A stretch of 64,000 bases of DNA, taken from the NCBI RefSeq assembly GCF_006546835.1, contig NZ_VICB01000004.1, positions 403,132 to 467,131 of the forward strand. The letters are read 5' to 3'. Of the stretch, positions 43,699 to 53,407 are shown piece after piece. The DNA comes from Actinomyces johnsonii (GTDB taxonomy: Bacteria; Actinomycetota; Actinomycetes; Actinomycetales; Actinomycetaceae). The notes beneath the pieces were generated by a model. The model was not told where the DNA came from. It was given only the letters and a program-made list of their open reading frames with translations, and did no database searches. Made by a program: the position numbers and the translations under genes. Position 1 is the first letter of the stretch. The number at the start of each line of letters is the position of its first letter.

Positions 43699-44663
43699 CG
43701 GGACTCCTCGTAATGACGCAGGAAAAGGTCCTCCAGACTGGCCGGCTCACAGGTGACGTCCTGCACCCGATGCTCACCGGCCACACTCAGCACCGCCGGC
43801 ACCTGCTCGGCCGGCACCTGAAGGCTCAGGTGCCCGGAGTCCTCGACGACCTCGAGATCCATGGCTCTGAGCGCTTGCGCGATCGTGCCGAGTACATCAG
43901 GTACATCAGGTACATCGGGGGGCGCTCCCAGTTCGATGCGGGTGCGCGACAGGCGCCGCAGGGTCCCCAGGTCGCCGTGCTCGACGACGCGGCCGTTCTT
44001 GATGATCGTCACGGCGCTGCACAAGCGTTGGACCTCGGCCAGGATGTGGCTCGAGAGCAGGACCGTGCGCCCCTCTCCAGCCACCCGGGCGATCTCCTCG
44101 GTGAAGACTCTCTCCATGAGCGGGTCCAGGCCGCTGGTGGGCTCATCGAGCACGAGCAGGCGCGTCGGCGCGGCCAGGGCCGCCACGAGCGCCACCTTCT
44201 GACGGTTGCCCTTGGAGTAGGTGCGTACCCGTTTGCTGGGATCAAGATCAAATCGTTCGATGAGTTCGGCCTCCCGCTTGGTATCGCGCGATCCACGCAG
44301 TCCGGCCAGGGCGTCGAGCACCTGTCCGCCGGTCAGGGGCGGCCACAGCGCCACGTCACCGGGGACATAAGAGACCTGCCGGTTGATGACCGAGGCCTCC
44401 TGCCACGGATCGCGGCCCAGCACGCTTACGTTTCCGTCGTCGGGCCGGTAGAGCCCCAGCAGGGTGCGGATCGTTGTGGACTTGCCCGCCCCGTTGGGGC
44501 CGAGGAAGCCGTGGACGCTGCCTGCCTCCACCTCCAGGTCCAGGTGATCGAGCGCCCTGAAGCGTCCGAAGTGCTTGACCAGGCCCCGAACACGTACCGG
44601 CGGATGAGAACCGGCTTCGACATCGAGGGCCTTGACAGACGCAGATTCGGTAGTGGTTGTCAT
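43695..44663 (-). CDS. ABC exporter ATP-binding protein
   Basis: 322 residues: FLGPNGAGKSTTIR (Walker A), YSKGNRQKVALVAAL (signature region with variant SKGNRQK), LLVLDEPTSGLDP (Walker B) and LSSHIL (H-loop). The C-terminal 90 residues form the usual DrrA-like accessory region and contain a VPD repeat encoded by three tandem 9-nt units at 43892-43918. Energises the permease encoded next; 4-bp overlaps on both sides show one transcript with the MerR gene. Confidence 0.92.
   Translation of the reverse strand: MTTTTESASVKALDVEAGSHPPVRVRGLVKHFGRFRALDHLDLEVEAGSVHGFLGPNGAGKSTTIRTLLGLYRPDDGNVSVLGRDPWQEASVINRQVSYVPGDVALWPPLTGGQVLDALAGLRGSRDTKREAELIERFDLDPSKRVRTYSKGNRQKVALVAALAAPTRLLVLDEPTSGLDPLMERVFTEEIARVAGEGRTVLLSSHILAEVQRLCSAVTIIKNGRVVEHGDLGTLRRLSRTRIELGAPPDVPDVPDVLGTIAQALRAMDLEVVEDSGHLSLQVPAEQVPAVLSVAGEHRVQDVTCEPASLEDLFLRHYEESR
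43892..43918 (-). repeat. Three tandem 9-bp units inside the ATPase gene
   Basis: GTACATCAG twice and GTACATCGG once, encoding DVPDVPDVP-like repeats. In-frame slippage here would change length without breaking the protein. Confidence 0.8.
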
Positions 44664-45523
44664 AGCACTGGCTCCTCTCCCGCCGAGCGGCGGATGGTTG
44701 CGGCGAAGTCCGGATCGGCGAGCATGAGCTCCATGAGCTCAGCCACGAAGGCCTGCTGCGCCGGGTGGGGGTAACTGGAGGCGTTCAGCACATGGGTGAG
44801 TCGCCACATGGCGCGACCCAAAGTGCCCGAGGGCAGGTCGTCCAGGACGGCCAGGGTGCGCTCCTTGTGGCGGCACGCCAGCGCCCAGCTGTTATGCGCG
44901 AGCCGGCGGGCCTCGGCCCGGCCCTCGGCCTCGGTCAGCGTGGATAGCCGGGTGAAGTCCGCGATCTGCTGGGCGGACAGCTCCCGATCGGCCTCATCCA
45001 GTCCCTCGATGAAGGGGATCGTGCTATCGGGCACCATGCCCAGTGAGGCGAGTACCACCATCATCTGGCGCTCGGCCCGCAGCCCTCGCATGCTGCCGCC
45101 CAGGCGGGTGATCCTGGCCTCGATGTCGTCGTAGAAACGCGTCAGGGCACTGGGGGCGGGGGACAGGCCCTCACCGCGCTCCACCCGGGCGATGAGCTCG
45201 TCAATACGGGAGGCCTGCTCGGCCAGGCTGCGTTGCTGCGCCTCGATCGTTCCCCGAGTAGCCCGCAGGTCGCGCAGTACCGCTTCGCGGCGAGAGTCCT
45301 GATCGGTGCCGATCGTGTCCGAGGCGAGCATCTCGGCCACCTGCGTCAGCGACAGTCCGCCGTCGGCCAGCCACCGGATGCGCAGCAGGCGGGCCACGTG
45401 CTCGACGCCGTACTCTCTCCGCCCCCGTACCGTGGGTGGGATCTCCAACAGGCCCAGGTGATGGTAATGACGCACCGCCCTCGGCGTGGTACCGGCGATT
45501 TGAGCGAGCTCCTTGACGCGCAT
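44660..45523 (-). CDS. MerR-family (TipA-type) regulator of the exporter
   Basis: 287 residues. MerR HTH at 1-70 (VKELAQIAGTTPRAVRHYHHLGLL, REYGVEHVARLLRIRWLADGGLSL), a coiled coil to about 120, and a C-terminal ligand domain with FARLS-type helices. Its promoter has the 19-bp spacer typical of MerR control. Co-transcribed with the exporter genes (4-bp overlap), so drug-induced self-activation is likely. Confidence 0.9.
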   Translation of the reverse strand: MRVKELAQIAGTTPRAVRHYHHLGLLEIPPTVRGRREYGVEHVARLLRIRWLADGGLSLTQVAEMLASDTIGTDQDSRREAVLRDLRATRGTIEAQQRSLAEQASRIDELIARVERGEGLSPAPSALTRFYDDIEARITRLGGSMRGLRAERQMMVVLASLGMVPDSTIPFIEGLDEADRELSAQQIADFTRLSTLTEAEGRAEARRLAHNSWALACRHKERTLAVLDDLPSGTLGRAMWRLTHVLNASSYPHPAQQAFVAELMELMLADPDFAATIRRSAGEEPVL

Positions 45524-45529
45524 GAATCC

Positions 45530-45560
45530 ATTTCAGCAGGTGACGTAACGTCACCGTCAA
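45530..45560 (-). promoter_or_regulatory. MerR-type promoter with palindromic operator
   Basis: Read on the minus strand: TTGACG (45560-45555), a 19-bp spacer holding GGTGACG-TTA-CGTCACC (45555-45539), and TGAAAT (45535-45530), 6 nt before the ATG at 45523. Long spacer plus centred palindrome is diagnostic of MerR-activated promoters; the transcript would be leaderless. Confidence 0.75.
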
Positions 45561-45651
45561 GGCCTGGCCGACAACAACCGGATCGGGGCCCGTGAGCGGC
45601 CGCACGCCACCCCGACTGCGGGACGATTTACACCCCCGCGACGGCGCAGAC

Positions 45652-45657
45652 TACCCT
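45652..45657 (+). promoter_or_regulatory. -10 element of the pheST promoter
   Basis: TACCCT about 45 nt before the pheS start, giving a leader of about 35-38 nt with GGAAGG. No T-box is visible. Confidence 0.4.
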
Positions 45658-45701
45658 TAAGGGCGGACAACCCCGGAAACACCTGGTGGAAGGCACCGCA
45701 T

Positions 45702-46787
45702 ATGACTGACGCTCCCGGCGCGCTCTCGCCCCTGGACGAGGCCGGCATCAACGCCGCCGTCGAGGAGGCCCTGGCCGCCTTCGCCGCAGCCGGCACCCTC
45801 GCCGAGCTCAAGGAGGCCCGCCTGGCCCACACCGGCGACGCCTCGCCCCTGACGCTGGCCAACCGGCTCATCGGCACCCTGGACAAGGCGGACAAGCCCA
45901 CGGCAGGCAAGCTCCTGGGCGGCGCTCGCGGGCGCATCGCCAAGGCTCTGACCGCCAGGCAGGAGACCCTCGAGGCCGCCGCCGAGGAGGAGATGCTGCG
46001 CACCGAGGCCGTCGACGTCACTGTCCCCACATCTCGGACGGTGACGGGCTCGCGCCACCCCCTCGACGTCCTGGTCGACGAGGTCACCGACCTGTTCGTC
46101 GCCATGGGCTGGTCCATCGCCGAGGGCCCGGAGGTCGAGCACGAGTGGTTCGACTTCGACGCCCTCAACTTCGACGCCGACCACCCCGCCCGCCAGATGC
46201 AGGACACCTTCTACATCGACGGCTCCAGCGTCGGGGCGGCCGATGGGCAGGCGGCCAACCTCGTGCTGCGCACCCACACCTCCCCGGTCCAGGCCCGGGT
46301 CATGCTCGATCAGCAGCCCCCGATCTACGTGGCCTGCCCCGGTAAGGTCTTCCGTTCCGACGAGCTCGATCAGACCCACACTCCCGTCTTCCACCAGGTC
46401 GAGGGCCTGGCCGTGGACAAGGGCCTGACGATGGCGCATCTCAAGGGCGTCCTCGACCACTTCGCCAAGGCCATGTTCGGTCCCGAGGCGCGCACCCGCC
46501 TGCGTCCCTCCTTCTTCCCCTTCACCGAGCCCAGCGCCGAGATGGACCTGTGGTTCCCCCAGAAGAAGGGCGGCGCCGGCTGGATCGAGTGGGGAGGCTG
46601 CGGCATGGTCAACCCCAACGTGCTCACGGCCTGCGGCATCGATCCCGAGGTCTACACCGGCTTCGCCTTCGGCATGGGCCTGGAGCGCACCCTCATGCTG
46701 CGCCACGGCATCGCCGATATGCACGACATCGTCGAGGGAGACATCCGCTTCTCCCAGCAGTTCGGCACCACCGGAAAGGGAAACTGA
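45702..46787 (+). CDS. pheS: Phenylalanyl-tRNA synthetase alpha subunit
   Basis: 361 residues. Coiled N-terminal tRNA-binding arm (about 1-100) and class II catalytic domain with [37 protein letters not shown] (motif 2 region, described in parts), [10 protein letters not shown] and [14 protein letters not shown] (motif 3). Forms an alpha2-beta2 enzyme with PheT, whose gene follows after 1 bp. Confidence 0.97.
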   Translation: MTDAPGALSPLDEAGINAAVEEALAAFAAAGTLAELKEARLAHTGDASPLTLANRLIGTLDKADKPTAGKLLGGARGRIAKALTARQETLEAAAEEEMLRTEAVDVTVPTSRTVTGSRHPLDVLVDEVTDLFVAMGWSIAEGPEVEHEWFDFDALNFDADHPARQMQDTFYIDGSSVGAADGQAANLVLRTHTSPVQARVMLDQQPPIYVACPGKVFRSDELDQTHTPVFHQVEGLAVDKGLTMAHLKGVLDHFAKAMFGPEARTRLRPSFFPFTEPSAEMDLWFPQKKGGAGWIEWGGCGMVNPNVLTACGIDPEVYTGFAFGMGLERTLMLRHGIADMHDIVEGDIRFSQQFGTTGKGN

Positions 46788-46788
46788 C

Positions 46789-49446
46789 ATGCCCTACGTC
46801 CCCATTGAATGGCTGCGCGAGCACGTCGATGTTCCCGCCGGCCTGAGCGCCGAGCAGCTCGCCACCGACCTCGTCCGGGTGGGCCTGGAGGAGGAGCGCA
46901 TCGTTCCCCCGGCCGTCACCGGTCCGCTCGTCGTCGGCAAGGTCCTCTCGCTCGAGGCCAAGGAGCAGACCAACGGCAAGGTCATCAACTACTGCCGCGT
47001 CGACGTCGGCCCCGAGTACAACGATGCCCCCGGCACCGGCAAGGAGCCCTCCGAGCTGCCCAGCCGCGGAATCGTCTGCGGCGCCCACAACTTCGACGTC
47101 GGTGACTCCGTCGTGGTCTGCCTGCCCGGCGCCGTCCTTCCCGGCGACTTCCGCATCGCCGCACGCAAGACCTACGGCCACGTCTCCGACGGCATGATCT
47201 GCTCCGCCCGTGAGCTCGGCATCGGGGAGGACCACTCCGGCATTATCGTGCTCCAGCAGTGGCTGGCCGAGCACGGCCACGAGGGCGAGGAACCGCCCGC
47301 CCCCGGAACCGACGCGATCGGCATCCTCGGTCTGGGGGAGGAGGTTTTGGAGATCAACGTGACCCCGGACCGCGGCTACTGCTTCTCCATGCGCGGCGTG
47401 GCCCGCGAGTACTCCCACTCCACCGGAGCCCGCTTCACCGACCCCGCCGACGCCACCGACACGGGGCTCTACCCCAACGGGCTGGCGCCGGCCGGCGAAG
47501 GCGGCTTCGACGTCGTCATCCCCGAGGACCCCCGCCCCATCCACGGGCGCCCCGGCTGCGACCGCTACGTTGCCCGCCTCGTGCGCGGCATCGACCCGTC
47601 CGCCCCGTCCCCCGCCTGGATGCAGGACCGCCTCACCGCCGCAGGCATGCGGCCCATCTCCCTGGCCGTCGACGTCACCAACTACGTCATGCTCGACCTG
47701 GGCCAGCCGCTGCACGCCTTCGACGCCGGAAAGCTCACCGCCCCCATCGTCGTGCGACGCGCTCAGGAGGGCGAGCGTCTCACCTTCCTCGACGACGTCA
47801 CCCGCACCCTCGACCCCGAGGACCTAGTCATCTCCGACTCCCCGGAGGGGGAGGGCTCGCGCGCCCTGGTACTGGCCGGCGTCTTCGGCGGGGCCCTGAG
47901 CGAGGTCGATGCCGAAACCCGCGACGTCCTCATCGAGGCCGCCCACTTCGATCCGGTCTGCGTGGCCCGCTCCTCCAGGCGCCACAAGCTGCCCACCGAG
48001 TCGTCCAAGCGCAACGAGCGCGGCGTGGACACCGAGCTGGCCCCCATCGCCGCTCAGCGCGCCGTCGATCTGCTCGTCGAGTATGGCGGCGGGACCGCCG
48101 AGCCCGTGGCCACCGACGTCAACCGGACCCGGGCCCCCGAGTCCATCACCATGCGCTCCGACGCCGCCGAGCGCCTCACAGGCGTCGCCTACGGAACCGA
48201 TCGCGTCACCGAGTTGCTCACCACCATCGGCTGCGCCGTGGAGCAGATCGGCCCGGCCGACGACGGGACCGCGCTTCTCGCCGTCACCCCGCCGACCTGG
48301 CGGCCGGACCTGGTCGGCCCTGCCCACCTGGCCGAGGAGATCGCCCGCCTCGACGGCTACGACGCCATCCCGGTCATCGTGCCTACGGCCCCCGCCGGCA
48401 CGGGGCTGAGCACCGACCAGAGGGCCAGCCGTGATGTCGTGCGTGCCCTGGCCGATGCCGGGCTCACCCAGGTCCTGTCCTACCCCTTCATCGGGGACAT
48501 CCACGACCTGCTCGAGATCCCCGCATCCGATCCGCGCCGCCAGGCGGTCCGTTTAGCCAATCCCCTGGCTGAGGACGCCCCCTACCTGCGCACCAGCGTG
48601 CTGGACTCCCTGGTGGAGGTCGCCCGGCGCAACGTCTCCCGCGGCCTGGCCGACGTGGCCGTCTTCGAGATCGGGTCTGTCACCCATCCGGCCGGCACCG
48701 TCCCCGCACCGATCCCCGGAACCGACAACCGGCCCAGCGACGCCGAGCTGGCGGCCCTGCGAGCGGGCATCCCCGCTCAGCCCACCCACGTCGGCGCCGT
48801 CATGATCGGTGAGCGCACTCGCACCGGGGTCCTGGGGTCGGGCCGCCGCTGGGACTGGGCCGATGCCATCGAGGTGGTCCGCACTGCGGCCGGCGCCCTG
48901 GGCTTGGAGATCGTCGTCATCGCCCCGGAGCAGCCCTACGCCCCCTGGCACCCCGGACGCACCGCGGAGATCCGGCTGCCCGGCCTCCGCCGGGGCAAGA
49001 AGATCGAGCCCGGGGCGCTCGTAGCCCACGCCGGTGAGCTCCACCCCCGGGTGGTCCGCGCACTCGGACTGCCCGAGCGCGCCTGCGCCGTCGAGATCGA
49101 TCTCGACCCGCTGCTGGAGGCCGTACGCAGTTCCGGCGCGCTTCAGGTCAAGGCGGTCTCCACCTTCCCGGCCGCCAAGGAGGACATCGCCCTCGTCGTC
49201 GACGAGGCAGTCACCGCTGCCCAGGTCGAGGATCTGGTCAGGCAGGCCGTCGGGGAGCTGGGCGAGGAGGTTCGCCTCTTCGATGTCTTCCGAGGCGCCC
49301 AGCTCGGTGAGGGCAAGAAGTCGCTGGCCGTGTCCCTGGTACTGCGCGCTCCCGACCGCACGCTGACCGCCGAGGAGACCGCCAGTGTGCGCAAGCGCGT
49401 GGTCAAGCGGGCCGCCAAGCTCCTGGGAGCCGAGCTGCGCAGCTGA
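46789..49446 (+). CDS. pheT: Phenylalanyl-tRNA synthetase beta subunit
   Basis: 885 residues, somewhat longer than the usual ~820-850. In order: N-terminal region, tRNA-binding domain (VVGKVLSLEAK... VCGAHNFDVGD), B3/B4 editing domain (VTNYVMLDLGQPLHAFD), B5 domain, the inactive class II core, and the C-terminal ferredoxin-like anticodon-binding domain (VSTFPAAKEDIALVVDE). Ends at a strong terminator. Confidence 0.97.
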   Translation: MPYVPIEWLREHVDVPAGLSAEQLATDLVRVGLEEERIVPPAVTGPLVVGKVLSLEAKEQTNGKVINYCRVDVGPEYNDAPGTGKEPSELPSRGIVCGAHNFDVGDSVVVCLPGAVLPGDFRIAARKTYGHVSDGMICSARELGIGEDHSGIIVLQQWLAEHGHEGEEPPAPGTDAIGILGLGEEVLEINVTPDRGYCFSMRGVAREYSHSTGARFTDPADATDTGLYPNGLAPAGEGGFDVVIPEDPRPIHGRPGCDRYVARLVRGIDPSAPSPAWMQDRLTAAGMRPISLAVDVTNYVMLDLGQPLHAFDAGKLTAPIVVRRAQEGERLTFLDDVTRTLDPEDLVISDSPEGEGSRALVLAGVFGGALSEVDAETRDVLIEAAHFDPVCVARSSRRHKLPTESSKRNERGVDTELAPIAAQRAVDLLVEYGGGTAEPVATDVNRTRAPESITMRSDAAERLTGVAYGTDRVTELLTTIGCAVEQIGPADDGTALLAVTPPTWRPDLVGPAHLAEEIARLDGYDAIPVIVPTAPAGTGLSTDQRASRDVVRALADAGLTQVLSYPFIGDIHDLLEIPASDPRRQAVRLANPLAEDAPYLRTSVLDSLVEVARRNVSRGLADVAVFEIGSVTHPAGTVPAPIPGTDNRPSDAELAALRAGIPAQPTHVGAVMIGERTRTGVLGSGRRWDWADAIEVVRTAAGALGLEIVVIAPEQPYAPWHPGRTAEIRLPGLRRGKKIEPGALVAHAGELHPRVVRALGLPERACAVEIDLDPLLEAVRSSGALQVKAVSTFPAAKEDIALVVDEAVTAAQVEDLVRQAVGELGEEVRLFDVFRGAQLGEGKKSLAVSLVLRAPDRTLTAEETASVRKRVVKRAAKLLGAELRS

Positions 49447-49470
49447 GCTGCGCAGAGCCCCTTCGCGTTG

Positions 49471-49507
49471 CCGGCGGCCATGGTGTGATGCACACCATGG
49501 CCGCCGG
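49471..49507 (+). terminator. Terminator after pheT
   Basis: Perfect 17-bp inverted repeat CCGGCGGCCATGGTGTG and its complement around ATG, 24 bp after the pheT stop. Confidence 0.9.
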
Positions 49508-49577
49508 TGCATCTTCGACACCTTCGTCGGGTAACGGGTCCCAGACAGCGGGTGTGGTCTCCGCAATACTAGGCGCT

Positions 49578-50096
49578 ATGAAGATCCTGCTTACTTCTTC
49601 CTCCAAGCACGGGTCCACCGACGAGGTGGCCGCGGTGATCGCCGAGCGGCTCCAGGCTGCTCAGATCGATGTGGAGACCAAACGCCCCGAAGACGTCGAC
49701 ACCGTGGACGACTACGACGCCTTCGTCCTGGGCAGTGCCGTCTACATGACCAAATGGACGCCGGAGGCGGTCGACTTCACCAAGCGCTTCCACGACGCCC
49801 TCAAGGCCAAGCCTGTGTGGGCGTTCTCCGTGGGGCTCTCCGGCCTGCCGAAGGGCAAGGTCTCCGACCCCATGCGCATCGGCCCGGTCCTCCTGGCGCT
49901 CGACCCCGAGGACCACATGACCTTCGCAGGTCGCTTCGACCCCTCCCGGCTCAACCTGCGCGAGCGCTCTATCGCCAAGCTCGGGGGCGCCTCCGAAGGA
50001 GACTTCCGCGACTGGGGCGAGGTGCGGCAGTGGGCGGATGCCATCGCCACCTCGCTCCACGACGACACGCTCACCGGGGGTCGGGAGCGACCCTGA
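49578..50096 (+). CDS. Flavodoxin-domain protein (HemG-like)
   Basis: 172 residues. [23 protein letters not shown] binds the FMN phosphate, [20 protein letters not shown] forms the second flavin loop, and [10 protein letters not shown] the third strand. This matches the flavodoxin_5 group that includes protoporphyrinogen oxidase HemG; substrate unknown. The frame is open to 49485, but that would cross the pheT terminator; AATACT lies 7 nt before ATG 49578, pointing to a leaderless mRNA. Confidence 0.88.
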   Translation: MKILLTSSSKHGSTDEVAAVIAERLQAAQIDVETKRPEDVDTVDDYDAFVLGSAVYMTKWTPEAVDFTKRFHDALKAKPVWAFSVGLSGLPKGKVSDPMRIGPVLLALDPEDHMTFAGRFDPSRLNLRERSIAKLGGASEGDFRDWGEVRQWADAIATSLHDDTLTGGRERP

Positions 50097-50149
50097 CTGT
50101 CGCCGCAGGGCGCTCCAGGAGGAGAAAGATCACAGCAGCCTCCGGACAT

Positions 50150-50178
50150 ATGTATTTCTATGCATGTGGATGTATGGT
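50150..50178 (+). promoter_or_regulatory. argC promoter with possible ArgR sites
   Basis: TATGGT (50173-50178) is 6 nt before the argC ATG. Overlapping it are AT-rich imperfect repeats ATGTATTTCTATGCAT and ATGCATGTGGATGTAT resembling ARG boxes. ArgR, encoded four genes downstream, would repress here. Confidence 0.5.
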
Positions 50179-50184
50179 TACTGC

Positions 50185-51291
50185 ATGACTTGGACAGTAG
50201 CTGTTGCCGGAGCCACCGGATATGCGGGCGGTGAGGTTCTGCGCCTGCTCGCCAATCATCCTGAGGTGACGATCGGTGCGCTCACCGCGGCCTCCTCCGC
50301 CGGTAGCCGTCTGGGCGACCACCACCCGCACCTGCTGTCTTTGGCCGACAGGATCGTCCAGTCGACCGAGGCGGAGCTTCTCGCCCAGCACGACGTCGTC
50401 GTCCTGGCCCTGCCCCACGGTGCCTCCGGAGCCATCACGGCCGCAATCGAGAAGCTCGGGACCGGTGGCGCCACTCCTCTTCTCATCGACTGCGGAGCGG
50501 ACCACCGGCTGACCAGCAGACAGGCGTGGGAACTCTTCTACGGCTCTGACTACGCCGGCGCCTGGACCTACGGCATGCCCGAGCTCCTGCATGCGGGTGA
50601 GTCGCACGCCCGCGCCCAGCGCACCGAGCTCGCCTCCACCAGGCGTATCGCCGTTCCCGGCTGCAATGTCACCGCCGTCACCCTGGCGCTCCAGCCCGGT
50701 GTCGCCGCCGGACTCGTTGACCCATCCCGGTCAACCGCGGTCCTGGCGGTGGGCTACTCCGGTGCTGGCAAGGCGCTCAAGCCTCACCTCACCGCCGCCG
50801 AGGCGCTGGGATCCGCCCAGCCCTACGCCGTCGGCGGTACCCATCGGCACATCCCCGAGATCATTCAGAACTTCGAGGTGGCCGGCGCCCCTGCCGGCTC
50901 GACGCGCCTGTCCTTCACCCCGGTCCTGGTCCCCATGAGCCGGGGAATCCTCGCCACTGTCACCGCCCCCCTGACTCCGGCTCTGCGTGAAATCCCCGAC
51001 CCCGAGGCCGCCGTGCGGACGGCCTGGGAGACCGCCTACGGGGCGTCCGGAAGAGGCGAGAGCCTCATCCACCTCCTGCCCGAAGGCACCTGGCCCGCGA
51101 CGGGCACCGTCGTGGGCAGCGGCACCGCTACCGTCCAGGTCGCCATCGATCGCGGTGCAGACACCGTGGTCGCCATGTGCGCCGTCGACAACCTCGGCAA
51201 GGGCACCGCCGGTGCCGCTCTGCAGTCCCTCAACCTGGCCCTCGGCCTGGAGGAGACCACCGCTATCACCACCCAAGGAGTCGCACCATGA
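50185..51291 (+). CDS. argC: N-acetyl-gamma-glutamyl-phosphate reductase
   Basis: Third step of arginine synthesis. 368 residues. [16 protein letters not shown] binds [18 protein letters not shown] contains the catalytic Cys; GYSGAGKAL and HRHIPEI follow (family HxxE). ATG 50185 is chosen because [13 protein letters not shown] begins the Rossmann fold and a -10 lies 6 nt upstream. First gene of an argC-J-B-D-R run with 4-bp overlaps. Confidence 0.96.
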   Translation: MTWTVAVAGATGYAGGEVLRLLANHPEVTIGALTAASSAGSRLGDHHPHLLSLADRIVQSTEAELLAQHDVVVLALPHGASGAITAAIEKLGTGGATPLLIDCGADHRLTSRQAWELFYGSDYAGAWTYGMPELLHAGESHARAQRTELASTRRIAVPGCNVTAVTLALQPGVAAGLVDPSRSTAVLAVGYSGAGKALKPHLTAAEALGSAQPYAVGGTHRHIPEIIQNFEVAGAPAGSTRLSFTPVLVPMSRGILATVTAPLTPALREIPDPEAAVRTAWETAYGASGRGESLIHLLPEGTWPATGTVVGSGTATVQVAIDRGADTVVAMCAVDNLGKGTAGAALQSLNLALGLEETTAITTQGVAP

Positions 51292-52484
51292 GCGTGACCG
51301 CTGCTCGGGGCTTCCGAGCCGCCGGCGTACGCGCAGGCCTCAAGACCTCCGGCAAGCCCGACCTCGCCCTCGTCGTCAACGACGGCCCGCTTGATACCGC
51401 TGCCGGAGTATTCACCACCAACCGCGTCGTCGCCGCGCCGGTGGTCTGGTCGCGCCGGCTCCTAGCCGGTCAGGAGGGCGGCCAACCAGGCCGCGCCCGT
51501 GCCGTCGTCCTCAACTCCGGGAGTGCCAACGCCTGCACCGGGTCCCAGGGCCTGCGCGACACCGAGGCTACCGCCGCGCGCGCCGCCGGACTCCTGGGAG
51601 TCGAACCAGGTCGAGTCCTGGTGTGCTCCACCGGCGTCATCGGCGAGCGCATCGATATGCCCGTCCTCCTGGAGGGGCTCGACGTCGCCACCCTCGCCCT
51701 GGCCGATACTCCCCGGGCTGGAACCGACGCGGCCACCGCCATCATGACCACCGACACCGTCTCCAAGGAGGACACCCTCACCATGGGCGCCGGTGAGGAG
51801 AAATGGACCATCGGCGGCATGATCAAGGGCGTGGGCATGCTGGCACCGGGCCTGGCCACGATGCTCGCCGTCCTCACCACCGATGCCGTCCTCACCCCCC
51901 AGGAGGCGCAGGACGCCCTGGCGTCTGTTACAGCGCGAACCGTCAATCGGATCAACTCCGACGGCTGCATGTCCACCAACGACACAGTCCTCCTCCTGGC
52001 CTCCGGCGCATCCGGGAATACGCCCTCTCGGGCCGAGTTCGAAGAGGCACTGACCGGAGTGATGAGCAGACTCGGTCGCCGCCTCGTGGCCGACGCCGAG
52101 GGAGCCACCCACGACATCGCGATCACGGTCAGCAGCGCTGTCAGCGAGGCGGCCGCCGAAGCCGCGGCCCGCACCGTGAGCTCCTCCAACCTCCTCAAGT
52201 GCGCCGTCGCCGGGGCCGACCCCAACTGGGGGCGCGTCCTGTCCCAGCTGGGAACCGTGCCCGAGGACGTCTGCCCCTTCGACCCCGAGGAAGTCGACGT
52301 CGCCATCAACGGCGTCACGATCTTCCGCCACGGCGCCCCCGACCAGGACCGGGACTCAGTGGACATGAGTCCTCGCGAGACCCGCATCGACATCACCCTG
52401 TCAGCAGGGCAGGCCGAGGCCACCGTGTGGACCAACGACCTCACCCACGGATACGTCACCATCAACGCGGACTACACAACATGA
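51288..52484 (+). CDS. argJ: Glutamate N-acetyltransferase (ornithine acetyltransferase)
   Basis: Recycles the acetyl group from N-acetylornithine to glutamate. 398 residues. [23 protein letters not shown] and the autocleavage region [21 protein letters not shown], whose Thr in ATML becomes the nucleophile at the N-terminus of the beta chain. The Val at KGVGM replaces the more common Ser. CAAGGAG before the ATG. Overlaps argC and argB by 4 bp each. Confidence 0.96.
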   Translation: MSVTAARGFRAAGVRAGLKTSGKPDLALVVNDGPLDTAAGVFTTNRVVAAPVVWSRRLLAGQEGGQPGRARAVVLNSGSANACTGSQGLRDTEATAARAAGLLGVEPGRVLVCSTGVIGERIDMPVLLEGLDVATLALADTPRAGTDAATAIMTTDTVSKEDTLTMGAGEEKWTIGGMIKGVGMLAPGLATMLAVLTTDAVLTPQEAQDALASVTARTVNRINSDGCMSTNDTVLLLASGASGNTPSRAEFEEALTGVMSRLGRRLVADAEGATHDIAITVSSAVSEAAAEAAARTVSSSNLLKCAVAGADPNWGRVLSQLGTVPEDVCPFDPEEVDVAINGVTIFRHGAPDQDRDSVDMSPRETRIDITLSAGQAEATVWTNDLTHGYVTINADYTT

Positions 52485-53407
52485 ACCGGACACCCCTCGA
52501 CCCGCAGATCAAGGCATCCGTCCTGCTGGAGGCCGTGCCGTGGCTGCGCACCTACAAGGGCGCCACCATGGTCATCAAGTACGGCGGCAACGCCATGGTG
52601 AACGACGACCTCAAGCGAGCCTTCGCCCAGGACATCCTCTTCCTCCATCAGGTCGGGGTGCGCCCCGTCGTCGTCCACGGCGGCGGCCCCCAGATCAACG
52701 CCATGCTCAAGCGGCTGGGCATCAGCTCGGAGTTCCGCGGAGGCCTGCGCGTGACCACGCCCGAGGTCATGGACGTGGTCCGTATGGTGCTCACCGGTTC
52801 CGTGCAGCGCGAGCTCGTCTCCCTTCTCAACACCGACGGCTCCGCAGCGGTCGGCATCAGCGGTGAGGACGGCGGGATCCTGCAGGCCCGTCAGCGCCTG
52901 GCGACGGTGGACGGCGAGAGCATCGACGTGGGCCTGGTCGGCGACGTCGTCGACGTCAGCCCACAGCCGATCATCGACCTGCTCGACCAGGGCCGCATTC
53001 CCGTCATTTCCTCGGTCGCCCCGTTGACGACGGACTCCGAGACCGTCCTCAACATCAACGCCGACACGGCCGCCGCCGCGATCGCCGTGGCGCTCAAGGC
53101 CCGCACGCTCCTCATGCTCACCGACGTCGAGGGGCTCTACGCCGCATGGCCCGACCGCGGCTCGCTGGTGCCCTTCATCAGTGCGGCCGCGCTCGAGGAG
53201 CTCCTGCCGACGCTCGAGTCTGGGATGATCCCCAAAATGGAGGCCTGCCTGAGGGCCGTCTACGGCGGAGTCGCACAGGCCCACGTCGTCGACGGGCGCC
53301 AGGCCCACAGCATGCTCCTGGAGATCGTCACCGACCAGGGTGTCGGTACCGTCATTCACCCCGGGGACACCCCGATACCGCCACTGAACGGAGGCAAGAG
53401 CCTATGA
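52481..53407 (+). CDS. argB: Acetylglutamate kinase
   Basis: Phosphorylates N-acetylglutamate. 308 residues of the amino-acid kinase fold: [23 protein letters not shown], and MLTDVEGLY, ending with GGMIPK-like [14 protein letters not shown]. An N-terminal helix of ~25 residues is typical of arginine-inhibited forms. Start overlaps argJ stop. Confidence 0.96.
   Translation: MNRTPLDPQIKASVLLEAVPWLRTYKGATMVIKYGGNAMVNDDLKRAFAQDILFLHQVGVRPVVVHGGGPQINAMLKRLGISSEFRGGLRVTTPEVMDVVRMVLTGSVQRELVSLLNTDGSAAVGISGEDGGILQARQRLATVDGESIDVGLVGDVVDVSPQPIIDLLDQGRIPVISSVAPLTTDSETVLNINADTAAAAIAVALKARTLLMLTDVEGLYAAWPDRGSLVPFISAAALEELLPTLESGMIPKMEACLRAVYGGVAQAHVVDGRQAHSMLLEIVTDQGVGTVIHPGDTPIPPLNGGKSL

Noticed and set aside
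31378..45600. Integrated mobile element or prophage
   Set aside because: No integrase, transposase, flanking direct repeats or tRNA was found; only ordinary accessory genes.
45580..45701. T-box riboswitch before pheS, also sought before tyrS
   Set aside because: No T-box sequence, specifier hairpin or terminator/antiterminator pair is visible in either leader.
45657..46790. Minus-strand open frame opposite pheS
   Set aside because: Coding signal belongs to pheS; composition is a mirror shadow.
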